NCBI GenBank assembly: GCA_963931615.1
Contig: OZ007032.1
Span: 248,001-312,000, forward strand
Length of the DNA: 64,000 bases
Direction of reading: 5' to 3'
From: Coprenecus sp902388455
Lineage (GTDB): Bacteria > Bacteroidota > Bacteroidia > Bacteroidales > UBA932
Shown here: positions 26,062 through 34,075 of the stretch, one piece after another
Layout of the letters: every line of letters starts with the position of its first letter
Position numbering within the stretch: the stretch's first letter is position 1
The notes under the pieces: generated by a model
Told to the model about the DNA's origin: nothing
Database searches by the model: none
The model's input: the letters and a program-made list of their open reading frames with translations, nothing else
Translations under genes and position numbers: made by a program

Positions 26062-27081
26062 ATGACGACAGATTCTAAAGGAAATATACTTCTCTACCAG
26101 ACAGAGGACGGGCTGACAAAGATAGAAGTAACACTCGCAGATGACAATGTGTGGCTTACTGCCGACCAGATGGCAGAGCTGTTCCAGCGCAACAAATCTA
26201 CCATATCGAGACATATCAGGAATGTGTTTGAGTCGGGAGAACTTAAACCGGAAGTGGTAGTTGCATTTTTTGCAACAACCACGCAGCATGGAGCCGTAAA
26301 AGGGAAGACGCAAACTCACACAACAGCTTACTACAGCCTCGACATGATTATCAGCATAGGCTACCGTGTCAACTCCCACCGAGGTGTCCAGTTCCGCATC
26401 TGGGCCACTCAGGTGCTGAGGGAGTACCTGGTAAAGGGATTTGCCATGAATGACGACTTATTGAAGCGGGCAGGAGGAGGCAACTATTTCGATGAGCTTC
26501 TGAGCCGCATCCGGGACATACGCTCGTCGGAGAAGGTTTTCTACCGCAAAGTGTTGGAGATATATGCTCTAAGTATAGATTATGACCCGCGGGCGGAGGC
26601 CACGCAGAAATTTTTCAGGACCGTACAGAACAAAATGCACTATTCGGCTCATGGTCATACGGCGGCGGAAGTTATCTATCAGAGAGCGGATGCCGGTAAG
26701 GATTTCATGGGCTTGACTTCCTGGTCAGGAGGATTCCCAAAACGCAGCGATGCGGAAATAGCCAAAAACTACCTGTCTTCCGATGAACTGGACACACTGA
26801 ACCGCATCGTCAGCCTGTATCTTGACTTTGCGGAACTTCAGGCGCAGTCGCACCGGCCGATGTATATGAGGGACTGGATTCAGAAGCTGGATGATTTCCT
26901 GAAACTGTCCGGCAAAGAACTTTTGGCCCATGCAGGGACTGTCTCAGCGGAACTTGCCAGGCAGAAAGCCAATCAGGAATATGACAAGTTCAGGCAGCGC
27001 ACCCAGTATGAACTTTCTCCTGTGGAAATCCATTTTCTGGAAAATTTTGAGAAAGAGCAGAAAAGGTTGAAGGAAAAATAA
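26062..27081 (+). CDS. RhuM-family (virulence RhuM-like) protein
   Basis: A 339-residue cytoplasmic protein of the RhuM family, named from a Salmonella pathogenicity-island gene and of unknown biochemical role. The N-terminal domain (about 1-115) has VWLTADQMAELFQRNKSTIS, a helix-turn-helix-like stretch, then TTAYYSLDMIISIGYRVNSHRGVQFRIWATQVLREYLVKGF, the family signature. The C-terminal part (about 135-300) is helical, with the typical SEKVFYRKVLEIYALSIDYD and QRADAGKDFMGLTSW. It stands alone between the starch operon and a convergent gene. The RhuM-Fic protein at 45812 shares the N-terminal domain. It often occurs in accessory DNA; a toxin or regulator role is suspected, not shown. Confidence 0.9.
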   Translation: MTTDSKGNILLYQTEDGLTKIEVTLADDNVWLTADQMAELFQRNKSTISRHIRNVFESGELKPEVVVAFFATTTQHGAVKGKTQTHTTAYYSLDMIISIGYRVNSHRGVQFRIWATQVLREYLVKGFAMNDDLLKRAGGGNYFDELLSRIRDIRSSEKVFYRKVLEIYALSIDYDPRAEATQKFFRTVQNKMHYSAHGHTAAEVIYQRADAGKDFMGLTSWSGGFPKRSDAEIAKNYLSSDELDTLNRIVSLYLDFAELQAQSHRPMYMRDWIQKLDDFLKLSGKELLAHAGTVSAELARQKANQEYDKFRQRTQYELSPVEIHFLENFEKEQKRLKEK

Positions 27082-27121
27082 AAGGCGCATGCACGGCTGC
27101 GGTAGCCGGGGCATACGCCTT
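27082..27121 (+). terminator. Probable terminator after the RhuM gene
   Basis: AAGGCGCATGC (27082-27092) and GCATACGCCTT (27111-27121) form an imperfect long stem directly after the stop codon. The T-tract is poor, so it may instead act from either side as a stem at the gene end. Confidence 0.45.
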
Positions 27122-27238
27122 CTGTTGTGCGGCTGGGTCAGGCCTGGCTGCTAGTAGTAGGTGACGTTGACTTTATAGACGGCAGTGTCTGTGACTTTGT
27201 TGGCGGTATGCCGGATGAGTCTGTGTGAGATTTACCGG

Positions 27239-28363
27239 CTACCGGCTTCTGACTTTGTAGTGCGTACGGGCCAGAGGGGAGGGTACCGGACGATGGTGGC
27301 GGAGATTGTCAGCAGAGGCTCCGGCCATGGACGCGGATGCGCGCATCAGGTTCAGGGGACCGTTGTAGTTGCCGGTAATCTCGTAGCCGCGGTCGGTGTG
27401 GAATACGTACATGACATTGTATTCCAAATTGGCGGAGTTCATGATATAGAGGCTGCCCTCGGTGATGAATCCAAGGTAGGCGTTGTCGCTGGTGTCGTAG
27501 TTCTCGACTATAGTCCCGACAATCAAATCGTTTATATCGTTGATTACTTCGCCAGGACTGAGGGTGAGGTCCTGTTTCCCCCACTCGGAGGAGATGTTGT
27601 ACGTGCCTGCAGGGATGCGTCCGTCGTCGGTGAGCTTCATGTAGCAGTCGATGTTGAGGATACTGCCGGGAGGCACTGCGTAGCCTTCGTTGTCCAGTTC
27701 CATGTCGGTGAAAGACAAGATGACGTTGGAGATGCCGTCGGCGAGGCCATCCATGTTGTCGTACAGGGTGGCGTTGGCGGCATGGGCCTGGATGTTCAGG
27801 TCCTGTGCCAGCTGCTGGAATCCGTTTATGATACCCTGTGAGCGGTCCGTAATCTCTACAGGTCCTACGTAGTGGACATAATGTGTCATGCCGGCCATGT
27901 CGGTGAGTTCGGCCTCAATCTCGTAGTAGCCCCGGTCATCTCCGTTGATCCTGAGAATGCCGTTGCTGAAGCCCAACTCGATGTGGTCTCCGTAGCGGTC
28001 ACTTCCGGTATAGTATGAGTAATCCGGGGTAAATGTGCCTATGGCAGTGGCTCCACGGACTCCCAGCGTGTAAGTGCCTGAAGGGAGGGAAATCTCTCCG
28101 TCCCTGTCGGGTGTGCCCTGTGTGGAGAAAATATCGAAATAGTAGTATGATGTGCCGGGTCCCTGTTGCTCATTCCCGTCTGTGGCGTTGGTCAGGCAGA
28201 TGTAGTAGTTGTACTCTCCCTGTACGCCTATGCCTCCGTTATACTCACCGTATAACTCGAATGTCTCTGTGTAATAATCGTAACTCTCACCGTCGATGTT
28301 GCACGATGCGAGAGCCGTCACGGACAGCAGAAGTATCAGGTAAAGTGTCAGATGATTTTTCAT
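27239..28363 (-). CDS. DUF4840-like or related lipoprotein, possibly altered C-terminus
   Basis: A 374-residue predicted lipoprotein (lipobox ALASC, Cys near 20) of unknown function. The sequence is rich in Tyr, Gly and Asp and predominantly beta, with repeats of the type GxYxIxxxLTDMAG and GTYNISSEWG that suggest several Ig-like or lipocalin-like sheets. It overlaps the NamZ gene by 4 bp (ATGA), so translation is coupled. The last 25 residues (from about NLRHHRPVPSPLARTHYKVRSR) are basic and Pro-rich, unlike the rest; another frame just downstream (27151-27231) ends in VYKVNVTYY, which looks like a natural beta-strand terminus, so an old frameshift is possible. The family assignment is not firm. 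Confidence 0.7.
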   Translation of the reverse strand: MKNHLTLYLILLLSVTALASCNIDGESYDYYTETFELYGEYNGGIGVQGEYNYYICLTNATDGNEQQGPGTSYYYFDIFSTQGTPDRDGEISLPSGTYTLGVRGATAIGTFTPDYSYYTGSDRYGDHIELGFSNGILRINGDDRGYYEIEAELTDMAGMTHYVHYVGPVEITDRSQGIINGFQQLAQDLNIQAHAANATLYDNMDGLADGISNVILSFTDMELDNEGYAVPPGSILNIDCYMKLTDDGRIPAGTYNISSEWGKQDLTLSPGEVINDINDLIVGTIVENYDTSDNAYLGFITEGSLYIMNSANLEYNVMYVFHTDRGYEITGNYNGPLNLMRASASMAGASADNLRHHRPVPSPLARTHYKVRSR

Positions 28364-29658
28364 GGTGCGTAAAGATAGTATTTTTCTGAGACTTTACGGA
28401 ATTTTTCTGCAAAATCGTTCCAGATATTGAAGATGTCCTCATATCTGTACCGTTCTCCGAAGGCCTTCCGCACCTCCTCGGAGCCGGTCACCTTGTCGAA
28501 CATTTCCAGCCGTGAGGCATCTGCAGCCCCGAACGGGTCGAAGTCCGGCTGCATGTCCGCAATGACCTGCACCGCGTAGAACTGAATCTCCGAGAGCCGT
28601 GCCGCCCCGAAGTCCGTGATGTAGATCTGCACCCCTCCGATCTCCTTTCCCTTGAGCGAGCCGTAGAATGGTGTGGCGTAGACGGGCCGGAACAGCACCC
28701 CCGGCAGATAGAGGGCGTTCATCCGCGAGGCCAATAGGTCCGCGTCCATCCCCGGACAGGCGATCATGCCGAAGGGCAGGGTGTAGCCCACTCCGATCGA
28801 GAGCACCCCGAGCTCTCCGAGAATACCGGTCGCCGGGTAGAGGTATGCCGCCTCCACCGTGGGAATGTGGGGGGAGGAGGGCACCCAGAGCAGTCCCGTC
28901 GCGTCGAAGTTCATGCCGCGCCTCCATCCTTCCATCTTCACGACCGTGAGCCGGCATTTTACCGTAGAGTCCCGGCCGTCGGAGCCCTCGACCCTGAGCA
29001 TCCCCTCCTCGTTGAGCAGGGTCGCCAGCTCCCCGCAGGTGAGGCCGTAGACATAGGGGATATTGTATTGTCCTACGAATGAGATGAGGGAGTCCTCTAC
29101 TCCCGGGCCCTCGACCTTCAGGCCTCCGAGGGGGTTGGGACGGTCGAGGATGATCATCTCCACCCCTTCCATTGCCGCCACCTTCATCACATTGCCCATG
29201 GTGCTGATGTAGGTGTAGGAGCGGCAGCCGATGTCCTGTATGTCGTAGACGATGGCGTCGAGGCCCTCGAACTGCTCCGCGGAGGGAAGGCGGGTCTTGC
29301 CGTAGAGGGAGAAAATGGGAACGCCGGTGCGGGGGTCGACGGCCTGTCCCTCGACGTGCTCGCCGGCATGGGCATTGCCACGGACCCCGTGCTCAGGGCC
29401 GAAGAGGGCGACCAACTCCACTCCCGGGGCGCTGTGCAGGACGTCGATGGTGGAGTTGAGGTAGCGGTCCACGCCCGTGGGATTGGTCACCAGCCCGATG
29501 CGCTTGCCCTGCAGCTGCTCGAAGCCGTTGGCCTCGAGGACGTCTATGCCGGTGAGGACGGTCTGGGCGGTGCCGGTGGCGGGGATGAGGGTAAGGGCGG
29601 TCAGGATGAGGACGGCCGCGGCTGTGGTGGAAAGATGGTATGTTCCGGATAATTTCAT
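28360..29658 (-). CDS. namZ: Exo-beta-N-acetylmuramidase NamZ-type (DUF1343)
   Basis: A 432-residue exported protein of the DUF1343 family (GH171), whose characterised members remove N-acetylmuramic acid from the non-reducing end of peptidoglycan fragments. Signal peptide (first 28 residues, cut near ATGTAQ). The N-terminal Rossmann-like domain has GIDVLEANGFEQLQGKRIGL and LFGPEHGVRG, the family motif with the likely catalytic Glu, followed by VYDIQDIGCRSYTYISTM and ILDRPNPLGG. The C-terminal domain has GIGVGYTLPFGMIACPGMDA. I prefer the ATG at 29658 to a TTG at 29667. It sits downstream of an antiporter and an AmpG-like porter on the same strand, consistent with cell-wall sugar salvage. Confidence 0.9.
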   Translation of the reverse strand: MKLSGTYHLSTTAAAVLILTALTLIPATGTAQTVLTGIDVLEANGFEQLQGKRIGLVTNPTGVDRYLNSTIDVLHSAPGVELVALFGPEHGVRGNAHAGEHVEGQAVDPRTGVPIFSLYGKTRLPSAEQFEGLDAIVYDIQDIGCRSYTYISTMGNVMKVAAMEGVEMIILDRPNPLGGLKVEGPGVEDSLISFVGQYNIPYVYGLTCGELATLLNEEGMLRVEGSDGRDSTVKCRLTVVKMEGWRRGMNFDATGLLWVPSSPHIPTVEAAYLYPATGILGELGVLSIGVGYTLPFGMIACPGMDADLLASRMNALYLPGVLFRPVYATPFYGSLKGKEIGGVQIYITDFGAARLSEIQFYAVQVIADMQPDFDPFGAADASRLEMFDKVTGSEEVRKAFGERYRYEDIFNIWNDFAEKFRKVSEKYYLYAP

Positions 29659-29687
29659 ATCGTACAATGTGTTTTGGACTCGGGCTG

Positions 29688-31721
29688 TCAGCTGAGGGCC
29701 TGGCCGGAGTCGTCGTATTTCTCGGGGTAGAGGAGGATGAGGCTGCAGGAGGTGAACTCGCGGCCGAGGAGGCGGGGCAGCTTCTCAAAGGAACTGTCGT
29801 GGGAGATGGAGCCGGGACGGGAGCTGACTACGGCCAGGAGGCTGTCGTCGTCGAGTTCGGAGGCGAGGGAGGTCAGGTCGCTGTAGTCCTCCATGGGAAC
29901 GTAGAGGGCTTCCAGGCGGTGGCTGTTCTCCTCGAGGAGTTTCTGCAGTATGACAATGGTCTCCTGGGGGGCGTGGAAATGCAGGGGGCGCTCCAGGGAG
30001 GTGCTCAGGCGGCATAGGTGCTCCACCCAGCGGCTGAATCCGGCTTCGTACTCGGCTTTGGGCGGGACTGCCACCACTATCTGGCTCAGGGTGTTGATGG
30101 GGACCATGAGGCGGGATAGGAGTACTTCGCAGGAAAGGCTCTTGAGGAGGTTGAGGGCCAGGTTGCCGAGAATCGGGCTGTCGGCGTCCCTTCTCAGGCC
30201 GATGAGGAGGCTGGTGATCTCCTGCTCCTTGACGGTATGGATGATGCCCGAGGCGATGTTGAGGTCGTAGCGGCTGAGTTTCTTGAGGTCCACGTGGGCG
30301 GAGGCGGCTATCCTGGCGGCGTTGTCCAGGTTGCGGGAGGCGGTGCTCACGGCCTTGGAGTTGTCGGTATCGTAGAGGATGCTCAGGGCGTAGAGGTTGT
30401 CGCTTAGGTGCGGGTCGCGCACGGCCATCGAAAGGCAGACCAGGTCCTTGACGGTATCGGGGTTGGCCAGCGGAATGAGAATCTTCTCTGGCCGGCTGTC
30501 GGGGTCGCGGTCGATGACGGGCTCCTCCATTGCTATCTTGCGGGCGGTGCGGTCGGTGGTCAGGGAACTGACGATGCAGGTGAATAGAATCAGGAGAATG
30601 GTGCCGTTGAGGATGTCCTCGTTCAGGAGGCGGCTCCCGTCGGGGAGGATGATCTCGTAGCCGATGAGGGCTGCGGCGAGGGTGGCGGCTGCCTGGGAGG
30701 TGGTGAGGCCGAACATCAGGCGGCGCTCGGTGGCGGCCATGCGGAAGACCTTCTGGGTCAGGAGGCTGGCAATCCATTTGCCGGTCAGGGCGGTGGCGGT
30801 CATGACCAGTGCTACCTTGATCGCGCCCCAGTGTCCGAATATCACGTTGAGGTTGATGAGCATGCCCACTCCGATGAGGAAGAACGGGATGAAGAGGGCG
30901 TTGCCCACGAACTCGAGATGGCTCTTGAGGGGGGAAATGGACGGAATCAGGCGGTTGAGCAGGATGCCGGTGAGGAAGGCTCCGAGGATGCCCTCCAGTC
31001 CGGCCACTTCCATCAGTCCGGCTGCTGCGAATAGCAGGACCATCACGAAGATGAACTGCATGACGGTGTCGTCGTACTTGCGGAAGAACCATCGCGCTAT
31101 TCTCGGGAAGGAGTAGATGATGACGGCACCTATCATTATCACCTTGAACGCCATCACTATCCAGAATGATCCTTCGGCGCTGCCCTCGAATATGCCGCTC
31201 ATGACGGCCAGCACCAGCAGGGTCATGGTGTCGGTGACGGCTGTGGCTCCTACGGCTATGCTCACGCTCCTCTCGCGGGAGATTCCGAGGCGGAGGACTA
31301 TCGGGTAGGAAATCAGGGTGTAGGAGGCGTACATGCTGGCCAGCAGGATGGAGGTGGCGAGGCTGTACTTGAGCAGGGACGTGTTGACGATCAGACCGAG
31401 CAGGATCGGTATGGAGAAAGTGAGCAGACCCAGGACGGCGGCCTTCTTGCGGTTGTGCTTGAAGTCCTCCATGTTGATGTCCAGGCCGGCCAGGAGCATG
31501 ATGTAGTACAGGCCGACGTTGCCGAAAAGCTCAAAGCTGCTGTCGCGGGCCAGCAGGTTGAGGCCGTGCTCGCCGATGAGCACACCGGCCAGGATCATCC
31601 CGATGATGTTCGGTATCCGCAGCCGGTTGAACAGCAGCGGGGCGAACATGATGATCAGCAGTACGATCAGGAATATCCACGTGGGATCGGTTATGGGCAG
31701 GCTCAGTTCACTCCAGTTCAT
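29688..31721 (-). CDS. CPA2 Na+/H+ (or K+/H+) antiporter with C-terminal UspA-like domains
   Basis: A 677-residue inner-membrane monovalent cation:proton antiporter. The first 395 residues hold about 12 membrane segments with IIGMILAGVLIGEHGLNLL, MLLAGLDINMEDFKHNRKKA and the GATAVTDTMTLL segment that corresponds to the ion-binding TD region. The cytoplasmic tail (about 410-677) shows two universal-stress-like halves beginning at EKILIPLANPDTVKDLVCLS and PINTLSQIVVAVPPKAEYE. Bacteroidota genomes commonly carry this fusion. The ATG at 31721 is only 4 bp from a -7-like box. It is followed by namZ after 29 bp. Confidence 0.9.
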   Translation of the reverse strand: MNWSELSLPITDPTWIFLIVLLIIMFAPLLFNRLRIPNIIGMILAGVLIGEHGLNLLARDSSFELFGNVGLYYIMLLAGLDINMEDFKHNRKKAAVLGLLTFSIPILLGLIVNTSLLKYSLATSILLASMYASYTLISYPIVLRLGISRERSVSIAVGATAVTDTMTLLVLAVMSGIFEGSAEGSFWIVMAFKVIMIGAVIIYSFPRIARWFFRKYDDTVMQFIFVMVLLFAAAGLMEVAGLEGILGAFLTGILLNRLIPSISPLKSHLEFVGNALFIPFFLIGVGMLINLNVIFGHWGAIKVALVMTATALTGKWIASLLTQKVFRMAATERRLMFGLTTSQAAATLAAALIGYEIILPDGSRLLNEDILNGTILLILFTCIVSSLTTDRTARKIAMEEPVIDRDPDSRPEKILIPLANPDTVKDLVCLSMAVRDPHLSDNLYALSILYDTDNSKAVSTASRNLDNAARIAASAHVDLKKLSRYDLNIASGIIHTVKEQEITSLLIGLRRDADSPILGNLALNLLKSLSCEVLLSRLMVPINTLSQIVVAVPPKAEYEAGFSRWVEHLCRLSTSLERPLHFHAPQETIVILQKLLEENSHRLEALYVPMEDYSDLTSLASELDDDSLLAVVSSRPGSISHDSSFEKLPRLLGREFTSCSLILLYPEKYDDSGQALS

Positions 31722-31725
31722 TCTG

Positions 31726-31733
31726 CGAATTTA
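31726..31733 (-). promoter_or_regulatory. -7-like box 4 bp from the antiporter ATG
   Basis: Minus-strand TAAATTCG differs from TAnnTTTG at one base and is separated from the ATG by 4 bp. The GH92 gene (43233-43240) has the same box at the same distance, which suggests a leaderless start. Confidence 0.4.
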
Positions 31734-31822
31734 AGAAAAAATCTTTTCCGGCGGTGCTTTTCCGGCGATGCGCTTTTCTGTTTTGGCTCTGGGCGTGATG
31801 CCATTTCCCTGTAACTTCCTTC

Positions 31823-32227
31823 CACCTTCGTAAGGTGAGTAGATTCCCCGCGTTTTCTGCCCACCTTCGGAAGGTGTGCATTTGCCTGAATTGCCCTACA
31901 GCGTCTGTGGCCCTGCTTTCCCTTGCCTGACCCTCATTCCACCTTCGGAAGGTGAGTAGATTTCCCGCATTTTCGTCTCACCTTCGGAAGGTGTGCATTT
32001 GCCTGAATTGCCCTACAGCGTCTGTGGCCCTGCTTTCCCTTGCCTGACCCTCATTCCACCTTCGGAAGGTGAGTAGATTTCCCGCATTTTCGTCTCACCT
32101 TCGGAAGGTGTGCATTTGCCTGAATTGCCCTACAGCGTCTGTGGCCCTGCTTTCCCTTGCCTGATCCTCATCCCACCTTCGGAAGGTGAGTAGATTCCCC
32201 GCATTTTCATCCCACCTTCCGAAGGTG
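31823..32227. repeat. Tandem array of 15-bp palindromes, 117-bp period (family A)
   Basis: Fills most of the 531-bp gap between the antiporter and AmpG-like genes. Eight palindromes with the core CACCTTCGGAAGGTG start at 31823, 31862, 31940, 31979, 32057, 32096, 32174 and 32213. The spacing alternates exactly 39 and 78 bp, so the period is 117 bp. The two inner units are nearly identical throughout; the outer ones have a few changes (31823 has T for the central G, 32213 has C). No reading frame is present. The remaining DNA at 31734-31822 holds nothing else recognisable. Confidence 0.95.
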
Positions 32228-32252
32228 TGCGGAAGAAGTGAACTATTTCACA

Positions 32253-33710
32253 TTACTGTTTACCATTGTGCTTGAGGCCGAAGGAAGGGTCGACCTTGAT
32301 GAGGGCGGTAACTGCGAGGGTGACGAGGCAGCAGCCCATGATCCACCAGAAGAAGCCGGTGTAGCCCATCCATTCCTGGAGGGCACCGGCGAACATCCCC
32401 GGAATCATCATGCCGAGGGCCATGAAGGCGGTGCATATCGCGTAGTGGGAGGTCTTGCTGGGCCCTTCGGCGAAATACATCATGTAGAGCATGAAGGAGG
32501 TGAAGCCGACGCCGTAGCCGAACTGCTCGATGAAGACGCAGGTGTTGATAAGGATCAGGTTCAGCATGGAGGCCGGGTCGGGCTGGGCCATGCTCATCCA
32601 GCAGAATACGCCGCAGGGCAGGGTGAGGGCTAGGGCCATGGGCCAGAGGCAGCGTTTGAGTCCGTACCGCGACACGAGCACGCCGCCGAGGATGCCGCCG
32701 AGAGTCAGCCCGATGATGCCTATTGTGCCGTAGACCAGACCGACCTGGGCGGTGCTCAGGCCGAGACCTCCTTCTGTTGCGGGGTCGAGCAGGAAGGGGT
32801 TGATCATCTTCACGAGCTGGGCTTCGGGGAAGCGGTACAGGAGAATGAAGGTGACAGCAATCCAGACGTGCTTTTTTCGGAAAAATGAGCCGAAGGTGCC
32901 GACGAACTCGCGGAGGATGCGGGTGGTGCTGTGGCTTGTCATGGGGCCGGAGTCCGCTTGGGGACCGAACCCGCGGTCCTCTTCGGAGGGAACTGCCGGA
33001 GCGGGTTTGAGTCCTGTTGGCGCTACGTCAGAACCAGATTCAAGGTTCGAGTCCCTGAGGGAGCACGCATCTATGTCGTCCCTTGTCGGCATTGCTCCCG
33101 AGGGCCTGTCCGCCGTCGGCCGGGGCAGTATCCGCGAATGGTAAAATGCGATGAGCAGGAACAGTGCCGAGAGTATCAGGAAGGTCACTGCCCAAGCCCG
33201 GGGTACATTCCCGAAAGCCGTCTCCATCCATCCGGCCGCCATCACGACTCCGCCTTGCCCGATGATGGTCGCTAACCGGTAGAACGCGCTGCGTATCCCC
33301 ACGTACAGCGACTGGTCCGAGGAGTCCAGCGCCAGCATGTAGTATCCGTCCGCCGCTATGTCGTGCGTAGCCGAGGCAAATCCGATCAGCCAGAACACCG
33401 CCAGTGACAGCACAACGTAACTGTCCAGCGGCAGGGTCAGCGCGATGGCCGCAAACGCCGCCCCGATAATGAACTGCGTCGTCACCGTCCACCACCGCTT
33501 GGTCCTGATGATGTCCACAAACGGGCTCCAGAACGGCTTGATGACCCACGGCAGATACAGCCAGCCGGTATAGAAGGCGATATCGGTGTTGGACATCCCG
33601 AGATTTTTGTACATGATGACCGACAGCGTGTTTACTGCCACGTACGGCAGCCCTTCCGCCACATACAGGGTCGGGATCCACGCCATCGGCGGTATTCTCT
33701 TGCTTTTCAT
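32253..33710 (-). CDS. AmpG-like MFS transporter
   Basis: A 485-residue inner-membrane MFS protein of the AmpG/PAT type, known to import anhydro-muropeptides or related cell-wall fragments. It opens with MAWIPTLYVAEGLPYVAVNTLS, a strong AmpG-like start, followed by about 12 membrane segments, with GFASATHDIAADGYYMLAL in segment 4-5, the AmpG signature, and FGYGVGFTSFMLYMMYFA near the C-terminus. A hydrophilic loop of about 60 residues (about 205-265) between segments 6 and 7 is longer than usual and rich in Pro, Ser and Asp. I choose the ATG at 33710, next to a -7-like box; 10 more codons are possible. The neighbourhood with NamZ supports muropeptide or MurNAc uptake. Confidence 0.85.
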   Translation of the reverse strand: MKSKRIPPMAWIPTLYVAEGLPYVAVNTLSVIMYKNLGMSNTDIAFYTGWLYLPWVIKPFWSPFVDIIRTKRWWTVTTQFIIGAAFAAIALTLPLDSYVVLSLAVFWLIGFASATHDIAADGYYMLALDSSDQSLYVGIRSAFYRLATIIGQGGVVMAAGWMETAFGNVPRAWAVTFLILSALFLLIAFYHSRILPRPTADRPSGAMPTRDDIDACSLRDSNLESGSDVAPTGLKPAPAVPSEEDRGFGPQADSGPMTSHSTTRILREFVGTFGSFFRKKHVWIAVTFILLYRFPEAQLVKMINPFLLDPATEGGLGLSTAQVGLVYGTIGIIGLTLGGILGGVLVSRYGLKRCLWPMALALTLPCGVFCWMSMAQPDPASMLNLILINTCVFIEQFGYGVGFTSFMLYMMYFAEGPSKTSHYAICTAFMALGMMIPGMFAGALQEWMGYTGFFWWIMGCCLVTLAVTALIKVDPSFGLKHNGKQ

Positions 33711-33714
33711 GCCG

Positions 33715-33722
33715 TAAAGATA
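33715..33722 (-). promoter_or_regulatory. -7-like box 4 bp from the AmpG-like ATG
   Basis: Minus-strand TATCTTTA, one base from TAnnTTTG, ends 4 bp before the ATG at 33710. The region beyond it holds only the hairpin repeats at 33746-33993. Confidence 0.4.
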
Positions 33723-33745
33723 CATAAACTTCCGCCTCATCTTTC

Positions 33746-33993
33746 CACAACGGCAGCAAAACCCGCGATTCGGTGCCGTTGTGAAAGTGCCTTTTTCGCA
33801 GCATCCCTGCTGCAGGCTTTCTGAGCGGCATCGTCCTTCCGTGTCCTTACCGCAACGGCAGCAAAACCCGCCATTCGGTGCCGTTGCGGCATACCCTTTT
33901 CAGCAGCCGTTAGGCTACGGGCCTTCTGGGCAGCCTAGCTTTGCCCAGTCCTTACCACAACGGCAGCAAAACCTGCGATTCGGTGCCGTTGCG
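33746..33993. repeat. Three 38-bp hairpins, 105-bp period (family B)
   Basis: Occupies the 365-bp divergent gap between the AmpG-like gene and the propeller lipoprotein. Hairpins lie at 33746-33783, 33851-33888 and 33956-33993. Arms are CACAACGGCA/TGCCGTTGTG in the first and CGCAACGGCA/TGCCGTTGCG in the second, a compensatory change that keeps the stem; the third is mixed. The 67-bp stretches between hairpins are similar but diverged, so whole 105-bp units were duplicated. A related single hairpin is at 22435-22472. No gene is seen. Confidence 0.92.
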
Positions 33994-34046
33994 GCATGTG
34001 ATTGCGGAAGGTCTGGTATACCACGAAGCATTGCGAAAAAATTTTT

Positions 34047-34054
34047 TATATTTG
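34047..34054 (+). promoter_or_regulatory. -7 box for the propeller lipoprotein gene
   Basis: TATATTTG, exact TAnnTTTG match, 21 bp before the ATG at 34076. Confidence 0.55.
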
Positions 34055-34075
34055 CAAAACTAAAAATTCAAGGTT

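Noticed and set aside
27185..27841. Plus-strand frame of 218 codons opposite the NamZ-linked lipoprotein
   Set aside because: No signal peptide or domain; the minus-strand frame has a lipobox and is coupled to namZ.
28370..28377. TATCTTTA on the minus strand, 6 bp before the ATG of the lipoprotein at 28363, as a further leaderless promoter
   Set aside because: It lies inside the coding end of namZ (codons for YLYAP), and the two genes overlap by 4 bp, so translational coupling explains the arrangement.
31823..32227. Reading the palindrome array as a CRISPR array
   Set aside because: The segments between palindromes are themselves repeated with a 117-bp period, the repeats are only 15 bp, and no cas gene is near.
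32990..33070. Two tRNA T-arm-like motifs (GGGTTTGAGTCC and AAGGTTCGAGTCC) about 45 bp apart, suggesting tRNA genes or remnants
   Set aside because: No matching acceptor or anticodon arms can be folded, and the region is an open in-frame hydrophilic loop of the AmpG-like protein. Treated as chance, although the loop is longer than usual.
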